Below are positions 11,085 through 22,459 of a DNA stretch of 64,000 nucleotides, piece by piece (the stretch's first letter is position 1; each line of letters begins with the position of its first letter). The position numbers and the translations under genes are program-made. Source of the DNA: Liolophura sinensis (lineage: Eukaryota; Mollusca; Polyplacophora; Chitonida; Chitonidae); NCBI RefSeq assembly GCF_032854445.1, contig NC_088305.1, positions 16,727,717 to 16,791,716 of the forward strand, in the 5' to 3' direction. Below the pieces are notes generated by a model that was not told where the DNA came from, ran no database searches, and saw nothing but the letters and a program-made list of their open reading frames with translations.

Positions 11085-12760
11085 AACCACGTGTGAAAAC
11101 AGTCAAATTCGAAGACTTGCGGTTAGCTTTGTACGTACAAAAGGGCCATTGGATGTTTACATTTGACATTCATTCCACACACCAACATGTTGACATTTTT
11201 GAACCTCATACAGACTTTTTGAGGTTTTCATGGGTGATTAGGGGAAAACCGTATATTTTTGTTTTCTGATACTTCCTTTTGGTCTGACCTCAGCCCCCTT
11301 TTTGGTCACCAAATAACTTAGACTACTCATTAAGAAATGGAGGTAAGAAAGCACACATATGATTTACATAGTATTTGTTTATTTATTTATTTATTTATTT
11401 ATACTTTTCACTTGTACGACGGCGGCCAGCATTTTGGTGGGAGGGAAACCCACGACCATCCGCAGGTTGCTGAAGACCTTCTCACGTACGGCCGGAGAGG
11501 AAGCCAGCATGAGCTGGACTTGAGCTCACAGCGACCGCATTGGTGAGAGACTCCTGGGTCATTACGCTTCGCTAGCGTGCTAACCAACCGAGCCACGGAG
11601 GCCCCTTATGATTTACACAGACGACGGAGTTTGTAAACACCCGTACAGAGAAGTTGCGAGTTTCCAAGCTGCCGTGGTCAAGAACGACTTGCTGTGTAGA
11701 GGTTTTGTCCCGAAGGTAGAAAAGTCCAATGGGGCACCAACGCAAATGGTGACCTGGTTAGGTTGTGAGATTGATTCACATGGGAATACGCTCCGTATTC
11801 CCGAGGGGAGGATAAGAAAGGTGTAAGCTAGCCTATAGGAACTATCGGTCGACGCCTCACGAGGCAGGATATTGCACGTCAAACAAATAGCTAATGTTGT
11901 GGGGCTTATCATTTCCATGGCTGTAGGGGTAGGCAACGTGACCTTTATAATGACTAAGTCGTTAAGCATAGACATTGCCGAGGCCCTTAGTTGGAGGGAT
12001 AGAGTACTTTATCTGAACCCTCTTCGGATATGAGTTTTGGATTGGCAACTTACACGCAGTAAACATAAGGGCTTTTGGCGTGCTAGCTGTCAAGAAGGTG
12101 ATATATTCAGACACAAGCGGGACAGGTTACGGGGGATATCTTGTTAAGGCAAGGGTGGGTTGGGGGGGGGAGAGGGGGAGGGAATGAAGTTGTTCGCAGT
12201 ACGCGGACTGCCTTGGAGAGTGAAAAGAGTTTAACCTGGCGAGAGCTTGAGGCAGTCAAGTATTGGAATCATTAGCCACGAAGCTAATATAAAAGAGAGT
12301 TATGTGGTTCACAGACAACCGGAATGTAACCCGGAATCTCGAGAAGGGGAGTGTAAAATCTGGTTTACAGCGGATAGCTTTAAATATTTACACGCGGTGA
12401 ATAGAGAGTTATATAACTTTGGAGCTTCAGTGGATTCCTAAGGGGTCAGTGAGAAAGCGGATTATATAAGGAAGTTAATAGACATTGACGACTGGGATGT
12501 CCTTCGACACCTTTCAGGCAGTCGATAGATTATGGGGGCCACATAAAGTGGATTGGTTTGCGTCTGAACACAACGCTCAGGTGCAAGCGTTCTATTCTAA
12601 GTTTTGGAACCCGAATTCTAGAGACACAAATACCTTTACGGAATCCTTGGGAGATAGGAGGGGGTGGCCGGTAATTTGTTCGAAAAATGGACGGTTTAGG
12701 GGGGAGGTTAAGAGCTGTATGTGGTTACCAAAGTCGTCTGGAAATTATCAAGCCAGTAAG
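11085..12760 (+). pseudogene. DIRS-like reverse transcriptase and RNase H remnant
   Basis: Blocks in order: KFEDLRLALYVQKG at 11,105-11,145; motif A FTFDIHSTHQHVDIF at 11,155-11,200 with Asp kept; motif B LPFGLTSAPFLVTK at 11,272-11,313 after a frameshift; then a SINE; then motif C MIYTDDGV at 11,609-11,632. VTWLGCEIDSHGNTLRIP lies at 11,750-11,803. The RNase H starts at VIYSDTSGTGYGGY near 12,100-12,140, followed by WFTDN near 12,305 and WIPKGSVRKADYIRKLID near 12,430-12,483. A family-typical block DRLWGPHKVDWFASEHNAQ follows at 12,525-12,585. The catalytic Asp residues of RT motifs A and C survive, but at least four frame breaks make it non-functional. Confidence 0.88.
11372..11606 (-). mobile_element. 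SINE-1 inserted in the DIRS-like RT, with target-site duplication
   Basis: A nearly full-length SINE-1 in reverse. It runs from a TTTA-repeat tail through ACGACGGCGGCCAGCATTTT and ACCCACGACCATCCGCAGG to the tRNA-like head ending CTAACCAACCGAGCCACGG. It is flanked by TATGATTTACATAG (11,358-11,371) and TATGATTTACACAG (11,607-11,620), a 14-bp target-site duplication with one mismatch. Removing one copy and the SINE rejoins the RT between motifs B and C, so the SINE arrived after the retroelement. Confidence 0.93.
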
Positions 12761-12919
12761 CGAGGGAAATGTATGTTTGGCAGAGCAGACATGTCCTTTA
12801 GCATACTGGCAGAGAGGGGATACAGCGATATATGCTTAAATTGTGGCGACGCACGGAGTTCTCTAGAGCATACCTATAAATGTGATTGTCATTGGCAGCC
12901 GAGTTCAGAAGAGTACAAA

Positions 12920-13284
12920 TAAATGTGAGAAAATGTTCTTGGTTTCAGGGGCCAGTTAAAGCGATTAAATGTTCTTGGTTGTAGAGCCTGGTAAACGTGA
13001 TTAAACGTGGTTACTTGCTGCAGTGCTGGGGAGAATGCCGATGATGTGATTAAATGTTTTTGGGTTGCAGAGGTCAAGACAATTCTGGTAAATGTGAATA
13101 AACGTCATTGGCTGCAGAGCCATGGGGATTGTGGTTAAATGTGAATAAGCCTCATTGGCTGCAGAGCCGGAGAAAATACTGATTGGCTGCAGAGCCCGAG
13201 ATAATACTGATTGGCTGCAGAGTCAGGGAAAATACCGGTAAATGTGATTAAATGCCCTTGGCTGCAGAGCCCAAGAGAAATGTA
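12920..13284 (+). repeat. degenerate minisatellite inside the DIRS-like element
   Basis: Seven or eight imperfect copies of a unit built on GTGATTAAATG, TTCTTGGCTGCAGAGCC and GGTAAA. The spacing ranges from about 30 to 65 bp because some copies lost the first half. TTGGCTGCAGAGCC recurs at about 13,110, 13,153, 13,180, 13,210 and 13,258. The array ends exactly where the right direct repeat begins, so it is probably part of the element. Confidence 0.75.
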
Positions 13285-13420
13285 AGAGAAATTATGTTCT
13301 CTTGATATACGGAGTGGCCCGTACAGGGCGCTTTTTGGCGCGCTTTGAAGACCTTTAGAAAGGTCTGATAAGGTGTTTATAGTCATTTAGTGCGACAGTT
13401 TATGCCATATTTATGTTAAT
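13285..13420 (+). repeat. right direct repeat of the DIRS-like element
   Basis: AGAGAAATTATGTTCTCTTG, ATATACGGAGTGGCCCG, GGTCTGATAAGGTG and GACAGTTTATGCCATATTTA parallel the left repeat. It has an extra GC-rich segment CGCTTTTTGGCGCGCTTTG. It marks the 3' boundary of the element. Confidence 0.8.
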
Positions 13421-15871
13421 TTATTTCACTGTAATAAATATATATTTTTATTACGTCGCTGGATTTGACAATTCAGCATACGAATACTGAACACTGTAAT
13501 CCAGCGGGATCCTCCCTTTTGTGCACAATACACGTTCGGGGGGGAACAGCTCCATGCTTTTTCCAGAAGATTTGTCCGGATTGACAATCATTAGAACCTA
13601 ACACAGACGCGGAAACAAGTGGTTTATCTCTGTTTTTTTAAATGCCTGGTATGTACTAGTTTTCGATCAAGGTTTCATTATGTTTACCAGTTTCATTCTT
13701 ATACCAACTCTGTACACCTGTTATACTCAGTTACGCAGCTCAATTAAAGAGCGGCTGTCGTGTACTCAAAGCGGCTGTTGTGCCTGCACCCCAGCTATGA
13801 GTTACGTTGTTTCTGATACGTAGTCACGGAATTGAGCTAGAGAACAAGATTTAGACAAAAAGATACTGAAGTGAAATACAGCACCTGACAGTTTATATGT
13901 CTATGTAAACTGAAAGACAACCATACAGAGTATCTTATACCAGCATTAATATTTAGATCTTTTTTTAACTAAGTAAAATTTTCGTGAAACTTCAGCACGT
14001 TTCCATCATCGAGAGAAAGGTGGTGTCACGTTTACTCTAGCTTTCTAATGTCGAAGGTAGTTTAAGCAGTAACCTATGGCAAATAAAAGTTGTTGATTTC
14101 GGCGATAAAGGCCCGAGTGATGAATAGCTTTCTCGGAAACTGGACATACTGAAAGAATATTTCTTTCACTGCTTGGACTGTTGATGCTGTAGGCTTACTA
14201 TACCATATTACAAGAAACGCCCATCAATCCTGTTTAAATAGCCTGCAGTTCAGATCGTAAGTTCCCAGGGTATTATGCTGGTGATTTATTTTAATAGGGT
14301 TCAAAATGTTTTCAAAATTACAATAGGACTGTTGTACAACTGGATTCATGCTCAGTTCTGGAACAAATGGAAATAAATCTAAGCACCACTAAGGCTGATC
14401 TATGCATTAGATTGTCGCTGGATTTTATGCTTTTTGTGGTTGGTGGCTTGAACACGTCGTTTTAATAAGTTTGTTGTATTTTATAAAAGAAAACAGAAAA
14501 AAATCATCCTCTGTATGTGATAGAGATGAAGGAGAAAAATTTAATTTCTTCAATTCTAATAAATTAAGAGAAAAAAAAATACATCAAAAGACTTAGTTAA
14601 TTTTAAATATTGTCCGGTGAGATACCGTCTTCTCATTCCTATAAACCTTCAGCGTCCTTAATGTATTTTCCCCTGACATTTGTTAATAAAGAACTGATAT
14701 AACAGAAACTGCAACTGTATCTATTAGGGAGATGCATGCGGATTGGCCCAAAACTGTATGCCAGACATAATTTGTGATACCGTCGTTGACTATTACAAGG
14801 CTTGTAAATCAACTTTTTTTTGCGTTTGTGGTGGTCCGTAAACGATACCGATTAGATATAGAAATTGCCCTTCCGGTACACGTAACTAAATGATTGAATT
14901 GACCTCAAATGCAGTAGTTCTGTGTTATCATGTCTTTTGGAGTGAATGGAATGAAGATGGCTGGGTCGATTCACACCAACCATTTGTGCAGTATTGTCAT
15001 TTTATTCTACGTATTCTGAAGTATGTTTTAATCAGATGCTGTCTTGTCCTTTCATCTCACCGCGATTGAAATGTGAAGCCGGAACATACCGAGTTCGCCA
15101 TATACAAGAACTGATGGAATGTATTCACGAAATCTAACATCAGTTGACAACATTAGTTAAATTCCTGCTGATACACTTAGCAAAAATAAAAAAAAAAGCA
15201 AAAAGAAATTTTATATTGTTTTTTTCTCAGTATTAAATAACGTGTTATCTCAACATTTCGGGAAAGTATTCATTATCCAAGGTGGCTTAAATTTCCACCA
15301 AATTTTCACATTTAAGGGCAATTATTCAGAAGCCATGGCAGCGTGAAAACAGAGTGGTCGGTAATCACAGTTCCCAGCGCTGTTGTGCAAAAGACGTTAA
15401 CTTTAGGTCGTACTGAAATCTACCAAAGTTTGGTGGCTGAGTCGAAGTAACGAACACAAGGGAAAGGATATACACGTGAAAACACTGTAAGCTACAAAAT
15501 GCGTACCATTGCACTGTGATTTCACTTTTATGATATAAAGTAAGATATATGAAACTATTCATTTTTTTACTGTTTTACAAGTCGCGATATTTCTGTGGAG
15601 GACGTTTCTGGAAGTCCCCTGGGCAAATGAATAAGTTTAATGTAGGGAGATGAGTTCTAACAAAGAATTCATCCTAGCTGAAGAAAGGCTTGCGTGATTT
15701 CTAATCTTCCCTTATTAATATGCAAATATTCACCTTTACATAACGATTTATGGGCAACGTGCGATAGAGTCGAGTCGATTCTTCTTTTAGGAAAGTACTG
15801 TTACGAGTACTTTCTCCGCCATAAACGATTGTCACTAAAAATATTCTCATTCCTGAGTGACTTTCTACATT
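13421..15871. other. unassigned sequence, 2.4 kb
   Basis: No transposon motif, tRNA-like head or plausible exon was found. A CTGGATT ... AATCCAG inverted pair at 13,460-13,505 lies just outside the DIRS-like repeat. The rest is AT-rich with short homopolymer runs. Confidence 0.3.
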
Positions 15872-15883
15872 ACTCAAATAATA

Positions 15884-16146
15884 TTTATTTATTTATTTAA
15901 TTGGTGTTTTACGCCGTACTCAAGAATATTTCACTTATACGACGGCGGCCAGCATTATGGTGGGTGGAAACCGGGCAGAGCCAGGGCTAAACCCATGACC
16001 ATCCGCAGGTTGCTGACAGACCTTCCCACTTACGGCCGGAGAGGAAGCCAGCACGAGCTGGACTTGAACAGCGACCGCATTGGTGAGAGACTCCTGGGTC
16101 TTTACGCTGTGCTAGCGCGTTAACCAACTGAGCCACGGAGGCCCCC
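15884..16146 (-). mobile_element. SINE-1, full length, perfect 12-bp target-site duplication
   Basis: The best-defined copy of the family. ACTCAAATAATA flanks it exactly on both sides (15,872-15,883 and 16,147-16,158). Read on the minus strand it begins with a tRNA-like head: A-box-like TGGCTCAGTTGG (16,124-16,135) and B-box-like GTTCAAGTCC near 16,060-16,070. A conserved body and a TAAA-repeat tail follow. SINEs of this design are transcribed by RNA polymerase III from the internal boxes and moved by a partner LINE. Confidence 0.96.
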
Positions 16147-16158
16147 ACTCAAATAATA

Positions 16159-16522
16159 AGTGGAGTAAACATTTGACTGTGAATTGAGACTATATATATC
16201 TACAAGGCTGAAAACTTAATTACCGTCCATTATGTGACACGTTCGTGAATTTATAACAGGTTGATTTATACATGCGGGCCAAGTTTAATTGTGTCGGATA
16301 CCTTCATGCATGTTTCTTGGATCTTTGAACACATCTGTTAACTGAACAGGCATCTCCGTAGAACATACTCTGGCATTTGCATGTCAGCGATAGTGGCTTG
16401 CTTGGGTGTCTTATGCAAGAATGGGGTGACGCAGTGAGAGACAACTTTATAAGATCCCGGCCACATTGCGCTGTGCATTATTTTACCATGGAATCCGACG
16501 AGAATGAGATATTCCTCACAAA
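16159..16522. other. unassigned spacer
   Basis: No recognisable element. The minus-strand open frame at 16,338-16,550 shows no known motif. Confidence 0.3.
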
Positions 16523-16797
16523 GTAATGCTCCCCTCTTGGCGTTCAGCATGAAGGGAATAGTGCAACGACTGGTTGTTGCCAGTCTTATCAGTATAATGG
16601 CTCGGGCGGGGCGGTTTACTTGTCTTCGGTAAGTTGTCTCAGTGAAGCAGCACTAGATAAAAGAGCGGTGGAAATTCGTCCGGCTACAAGGAGGCACATT
16701 ACAGGTACATGCACCCTAAGGATTCCTTCGTCGTCATATGACTGAAAAAATTGTTGAGTACAACGTTGAACCCCAAGCACTCACTCACTCACAAAGT
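16523..16797 (+). mobile_element. SINE-2, 5' part resembling the SINE-3 body
   Basis: The first portion (CTTGGCGTTCAGCATGAAGG, then CGACTGG and CAGTATAATGGC) matches the SINE-3 body. From 16,625 it continues with the SINE-2 body GTCTCAGTGAAGCAGCACTA and GATAAAAGAGCGGTGGAAAT. It ends in the tail CATATGACTGAAAAAATTGT, GAGTACAACG and a CACT repeat at 16,784-16,797. No tRNA-like head is evident at the left. The two SINE families may share a central module, or this copy may be a recombinant. Confidence 0.82.
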
Positions 16798-18681
16798 AAT
16801 GCTGATATTGATATCTATGTAAAGCTGATTTTTGGCGTGACTAAGTTCTCCCCCGTACCGTACTTTCCAGAATAAGAATGTAAACTGTCTGTTGTTTCTA
16901 TAAAACAATCCACAGCCTGACAACAAGGTGCCGTCACAAGTATCGTTTAGCTTTAGAAATAAAGTTTTCGAACATGTTCATGGAATAGGACATAATAGTA
17001 GTCCTTTATGGAACACTGCCAGTGTAGCATTACCTTTTCGGGTTGATGTCTCACATTTCAAATGCAATTAAGCTGCCCTTTTCAATTTCTTTTTAGTCAT
17101 GCTCTTTAACAACTCTTAACCCTCAGCAAGTTTGCTGTGCCCTTCCTAACGGATCTAGTAGAGTGCTTATGAACTGACCTCAAATACCACTCTTCTGTTA
17201 GAGTTAAAATACATATAGATTACGTATGGAAGTAATCAATGAAAAACAGAAATAAAAAAACACCTGTTGCTGTGGGAAAATTTGTGAAAAATCTGTGAAT
17301 TGATGCATGAAATGTCGTTTTTTTTTCACGATCAAGACAACTCGTTGTTCTCATAGGGTGATATTTTACGTGTATATCAGAAGCGTTAAAAGCTGGATCT
17401 TCGTCCATTCATGTGTTACTTCAGGGTTACAGGATAACAACGGGTAAAATACAAATACCTGTATCGGTAAGGTAAGGTCTAATATCCCCTCCCATTATAA
17501 TACTTAACAAGTATAGGAAGCCCATAAAACTGACGTTTTCGCTTAATTACTACCTGGAGTCGGTTATTAGAGCTTCAGTTAGTTATAATGGACACTAGAA
17601 CTAGCCACCAAACGCCCATTCCTCGCCGGTGCTGACAGCAGATAAGAATCTGGTACAGGATCTAAGAAATCTGCCTCATGTCTCATGCCCAAAAATCCTA
17701 GAGCACATCTCAAAGGATGACTAGCGGAAATTGTTACACATGACACCATTATTTGGTTTATCCTCTAATCAGTTCATGTACAAATACGACAGATACTGAA
17801 CTTCAACGGGTCGTGTACACCACGGTACGTACTGCAAAGGCTGAATGTAACCACCGTGGTAACAAATGTTAAATACAAATGTCTCGATGGTGTGTATTAA
17901 ATCCACATTTCGTTTCAGTCGCTTTCCAGAAAAGGACAATGTGTTACGTATTTAGGCCGTGTCTGAATCAATTCAAGTAGCAATGCCATTTTCTACAGTC
18001 TGGATTGCCTGACAAACATATCTGGGAACGCGTCAACAATTTAGACCTTCAGTGTTTTGAGAAACTTTCTTTACGCGGATTTTTTATGCAAAAGGGGAAC
18101 GTTTTCGCATTTGCTTTTCCCACAGTGAAATGTCCATAAAGATAATTGTAAGTGTTAGCAGCATGTTTTATCACCAGGTTAGATTTCCATCTCGATGCAC
18201 TGAGGACGACGGCTTCTCCATCGACCAAAAGCAGAATCCTTCTCTAAAAGGACTGGTAATTATGGGACGTAGAATTAAACCCTACACCGGTGGGAGAAAT
18301 GTGTAAATGCATTTATACAACAGTGCATTTCCAGGATCAGAACATTATCAAGAAAGGGTCATTTCAAGGGGCGACAGAGTTCAATGGCGACCTTTGGGAT
18401 ACATGTTTGACGTGCTAATTTTGCCACGGGTATTTTGTATTTGAGTCGATATACCAAGCTTTTAACACGTTATTTCAGGGTCAGGTAGTGTTTGATGGAT
18501 TTGTGCATTTACCTCGATATTTGATTCTATAACGCCTTACTCTGTAGGATTACCATTGTATGGCGGCGGGTAGGTTGATGAGTATAAGGAAAAGAAGCGC
18601 CCGGAAAAACGTTTTTCGTTACCGACGCAGGCCACCATGGCACTGAAAATGTTCATCGAAGAAAACAAAAAATGACAGAGT
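16798..18681. other. unassigned sequence, 1.9 kb
   Basis: No coding or repeat signal that I trust. A faint resemblance to the reverse SINE-1 3' half (CGCCTTACTC ... TGTATGGCGGCGGGTAGG) occurs at 18,533-18,575. It is too degraded to call. Confidence 0.3.
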
Positions 18682-18736
18682 AAATGGCTATGTATTAACG
18701 CCACCTCGACAGTATTTCAGCTATATCTTGGTAAAC
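18682..18736 (-). mobile_element. solo LINE-type 3' tail
   Basis: The minus strand reads CCAAGATATAGCTGAAATAC and then TGTCGAGGTGGCGTTAATAC. It follows the tail consensus shared by the I-type LINE copies with several substitutions. No ORF2 sequence is attached. Confidence 0.5.
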
Positions 18737-18924
18737 TACGCAAAGACATAACACTATACAAAAAGATTAATACGTTAATATCTGTGATGAGAATCACATA
18801 ATAGGATTAAGAATAATGATTAGCGTGTATTTACTGACAATAGCCAATACCATCAGTTTTTATTCCTTAATTTGCCCTTTGAACTATGATATTATTAGGA
18901 CGATGTCATGCCCTTCCCACATGT

Positions 18925-19112
18925 AGGTTATGTTAGCGTGCTAGCACACCACAGTACACACGAACCTCTCATCAATGCGGACAACGGGTGTCCAAATCCA
19001 GTTCATTCTTTTTCCCTCTCCGGTCTTTGTGAAGGCCTTTCAGCAACCTGCGGATTGTCATGGGATTCCCTCGGGTTCTGCCTGGTTTCTTCAAACCATT
19101 ATTCTATTTGCG
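18925..19112 (+). mobile_element. SINE-1, diverged, lacking the 3' end
   Basis: The plus strand shows the degraded head TAGCGTGCTAGCACACC, CCTCTCATCAATGCGG, the B-box-like AAATCCAGTTCATTC region, CCCTCTCCGGTCTTTGTGAA and CAGCAACCTGCGGATTGTCA. Similarity fades after TGGTTTCTTCAAACC. It is in the forward orientation, unlike most copies here. Confidence 0.72.
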
Positions 19113-19195
19113 CTCTTGTCATTTTCCCCAGGCAAGTACATGAAGAAAAAATACAATTTATTATGCGTTTTCTATGGTGACACTGAGAAGAAAAC

Positions 19196-19675
19196 TTAAG
19201 GGCAAGTCGTAGACGTGACCATAGCAGGTTTATTTCTCACAGCACCATCCAGCACCTCCGATCTGGTTGCAATTAGAACGTGCTCTTCCCCTTTATAACA
19301 TAGGGCCTCAGATTTATTCCTGCTGCCTCGACAAGGGTCCGCAGAGGATGGACGGGTCAGTAATTGACTTACAATCAGAGATTGCTGACCTTGTCTTACA
19401 CAGAGTGATGGATGGCCCACAGTTGTCATTCCCCGACCCCAGAGAAGTGTATTGATCAGTAATAACAGCCCACCGGGGATGTCTGTCCACCAGTAGGAAT
19501 GGTGCTGGCTGTAACACAAAGGGAAACAATCTCCAGGATGCCCTGAATAGAGTTTACTCACATAAGCAGTATGACGTAGACAAGTGAGCCATTGGTGCAG
19601 ATGCACTAACTGGTACATCACTTGTACGTTATGACCGACAATAATAGGTGATAACAGTCTTTGTGTAAAAAACAT
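19196..19675 (-). other. 159-codon open frame, unrecognised
   Basis: The longest unexplained open frame outside LINE sequence. It starts MFFTQRLLSPIIVGHNVQVM on the minus strand. It is rich in His, Leu, Ser and Cys, shows no repeated domain pattern, and has no clear splice sites or paralogue in the window. It could be chance or a decayed transposon. I would not annotate it as a gene without expression or conservation evidence. Confidence 0.15.
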
Positions 19676-19739
19676 GAATCCCTCTTTTATTATAACTTTA
19701 ACTTTTTAAATACAAGCTCAAAGACTTTTATTGCTGCGT

Positions 19740-20052
19740 TTTGCCGACTGTGGCTGTGTAGTGAGAAGATCGTCTGTGTTGCAAACTGTATAGGTCCGGG
19801 ATTCAATCTCGAATCAAGTCTTACCTAAGATTTAACATATGATGTGTTGGTACGCCTCGCGCTCAACATTAGAGGAATAAGTCACGTACTGACCGGTGTC
19901 AGCATAATGCGAATGGTTGAGGCATCGTGCATGGTGTCTTCCGCATGGTGTTCCTGTGAGGCAGCACTATGCATGTATATCGGCAATAGGTTCTGTCTGG
20001 TATAACTTCGTGCTATGATCGAAGCATTGTTAGAAGAGACGTTAAACCCCTG
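19740..20052 (+). mobile_element. SINE-3
   Basis: The head shows a weak A-box (TGGCTGTGTAGTGAGAAG) and a clear B-box-like GGGATTCAATCTC at 19,798-19,810. The body has GACCGGTGTCAGCATAATGC and CTGTGAGGCAGCACTATGC. The 3' end reads GATCGAAGCATTGTTAGAAG and GACGTTAAACCCC. That end matches the general tail shared with SINE-2 and the I-type LINE. No target-site duplication was resolved. Confidence 0.75.
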
Positions 20053-21834
20053 CCGAGCAAATCTATGGAATAATGAGAATATTTATAATCTTTATGAGGA
20101 CAGCCTCAAATACTCACTTTTTAACAGACGCGAAAAGCTGGTGGGAATTTTCCACGTACTAATAAACATTGACAGAATTATGTTTTATGTAGAAACATGG
20201 ATTGACCGAGTCTTGTATCCTCGAAGGCCTTTATATCGCACATTAACCTGATTTACGATCATATTCCTTTTTTTTTTGTTCTCATGAGATTGCATTCCAG
20301 TCACTAGGACAGCAAGGTGTGGGTTCAAAACCGGCATTGGACAGGTAAATTGTGCATTCCCATGCTTTCACAGCTTTGGCAGCCTTGGTGACAACAAGTG
20401 GTCGATAACGCACTGTTATGTTATGTTGACAAGTCGCCTTTCACCAATACGGTGAGCATATTTGTTCGTCAGAAACTCGTCAAAAGGTCGGTGGTTTACC
20501 GCGGTTTCCCCTATGCATAACATTGACCGCCACCATATACGTGAGAATTCCGGAGTATGCGGTTAAACAACAATAACAACAATCAAATGAATCCAAATCC
20601 TAAGATAACGATTTCCTGTACTGCCAGATTTGTCAAAATTTCAATTAGATATGGACGAAGAGATCTTTCTTTTTGTAATAGTTTTTTTTCTGCTTTAAGT
20701 GGGATACAAATAATCAGGACAATTGGAAAAAGGTGGGTTTAGTATGTCATTATATGTTTCCATACAATAGCCGGCTAAACAGAACTCCAGAAACTTGCTT
20801 CCAGACAATTATGCATCCAAACAATGTTGTTGGGAATATTTATTCAATAGTTTTTATACGACTGAAGCTTTACTACCTTTTAAAAGCACGGCAGAGCTTG
20901 GAGACAAGATTACACCAGACAGGAATGGGTGCATGAAGTAACTGGCTGTTGTCGCCAGCTGGGGAAAAGTATCCCGTCTAAACTACTCTTAATATGAGAT
21001 GGAGGGATGTTTGAGGCATTGCCCGGAAATGAAAATCATGATGTTTGAGGTGGCTCGAACATGAGAGTTCAGCTATTCAGTGAAAGGATTTGCACAATAT
21101 CTATTACAATCTGAGGACGTGTCTGTGGGATTACAGCCCATTCAACGAATCTTACCTTATGCTGGGTCTAGACAAGAAATGAGTTTCTGTTATCCACAAG
21201 TTTCCATACAGTTTCGCAGTCTCTTATTGTAACACGCAGGACAAGAAAGACTATAATAATTTAGGCCATGAGAATGCGATTGACATAGATGTGCCAACTT
21301 ATTTTTCGAGGCAAACACCATGATTCATGACCTATTAAAATGAGCCTTGTTTGTCGAACATAAAGCTGTTGGAGAAAATTATTGTTCCAATTCATCAGTC
21401 TGTCATAAGTGTCTGTAGCGTTTTTGTTCCCGTGCTTTACCTTGCAGAACAGCTGTGCTTCCTATGTCTATGATATACATCTAAGACAGTGCTGATCGAA
21501 TAGTCTGTACTGCTTCACTGGGGCATAGTGTGTAAATATGGCGTCCATCGCAAAAACTGAAAACATCTCATTCACTGCAATTCGGTCAAATTACAGGTAC
21601 TCCGATGGGTGAAAGGAGGCATTTCTTGCATTTCCACTGTATAAAAATTAGCAAGATTTCGTATGGTCGATGAAAATAAACGCGATATATTATTCAAGTT
21701 TCATTTTATTCTTAATCTCTCAAAGGGTAAAGGATTGATATAAATTTCAAAATTAATGTGTATTGTTGCCTTGCAGCGTAGGTGGGGTAATTCATGTTAA
21801 TGAAGTCCAGGCTTTGGGACTGATCTATTTAATG
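20053..21834. other. unassigned sequence, 1.8 kb
   Basis: The phrase GGTGTGGGTTCAAAACCGGC at 20,316-20,335 resembles a tRNA B-box and could be a lone SINE head. It lacks a body or tail that I recognise. An AAC/AAT-rich simple tract lies near 20,568-20,585. Nothing else was identified. Confidence 0.3.
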
Positions 21835-22075
21835 ATTTAATTGTAGTTTTACGGCTTTTACAACTCAAGAATATTTTTCTTATACAGCGCCAGCCGTATG
21901 AGTGGGAGGAAAAATGCCAGGAGAAAGCCCACGACCATCCGCAGGTTTCTGGAAAGCCTTCCCATATGCGACCGGCATGAGCTGAACTTGAACTCACAGC
22001 GACCGTATTAGGTGAGAGGGTCCCGGGTTATTACCCTGCATTAGCACGCTAACCTCTATGGCACAGAAGCCCACA
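21835..22075 (-). mobile_element. SINE-1, diverged full-length copy
   Basis: Reverse-oriented SINE-1 from ATTGTAGTTTTACGGC through GAGTGGGAGGAAAAATGCC, CCCACGACCATCCGCAGG and GAACTTGAACTCACAGCGACC to the head GCACGCTAACC ... GCACAGAAGCCC. Both the 3' and the 5' regions are mutated. No target-site duplication is evident. Confidence 0.85.
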
Positions 22076-22459
22076 CGGTGCCATTGTAGTGTTAATGCTA
22101 TGCCAGAAGGCGGAAGATGAGACGCACCGTGATTGTCTGAGCATAAAACACCTGCCTACAAGTCGCGCCATGATGTGGCGGCGACAATTGAAGGTTAATG
22201 AAATCACATACCTATACCTTTGTGTTGAAACCATCTTTCGAACAGGAAGTGTGGAATCCCGCGCTCTTACTGCCCCCACAGGCCTTGGTTACGATAAGCG
22301 GTTACTGCCGCTCGTGTGTTCGCAGTGTTACGCTTCTTCAAAACCACTTGTTGTCAACCAATATCGCGTTGAAGTCTCTAGGCCTATGTCACATGTGTGG
22401 AAGTTCTTCATTAGCCAAATGTGGGTGATTTACCTGAGGTCCTCTGGTTTCCTTCATGT
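22076..22459. other. unassigned spacer
   Basis: Two overlapping plus-strand open frames (22,089-22,469 and 22,198-22,428) and one minus-strand frame cover the same bases without recognisable motifs. I regard them as chance. Confidence 0.25.

Larger units (their letters stand above)
10502..13420 (+). mobile_element. DIRS-order (tyrosine-recombinase) retrotransposon remnant
   Basis: A 2.9-kb element bounded by direct repeats of about 120-135 bp (10,502-10,620 and 13,285-13,420). Inside lie a gag-like N-terminal frame, an RT and RNase H of DIRS/PAT/Ngaro type, and a tract of degenerate tandem repeats. DIRS-order elements integrate through a tyrosine recombinase instead of an integrase, and their PAT and Ngaro members use split direct repeats. 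I could not recognise a recombinase. The interval between RH and the right repeat is too short for one, so the element is deleted and non-autonomous. A SINE-1 interrupts the RT. Which DIRS subgroup this is remains uncertain. Confidence 0.8.

Noticed and set aside
10502-13420. LTR retrotransposon
   Set aside because: The direct repeats are short and lack TG...CA ends, no integrase or protease is present, and the RT/RNase H wording is of DIRS type.
19196-19675. Functional gene in the 159-codon frame
   Set aside because: No domain, paralogue or splice context was seen. It is listed only as an unrecognised frame.
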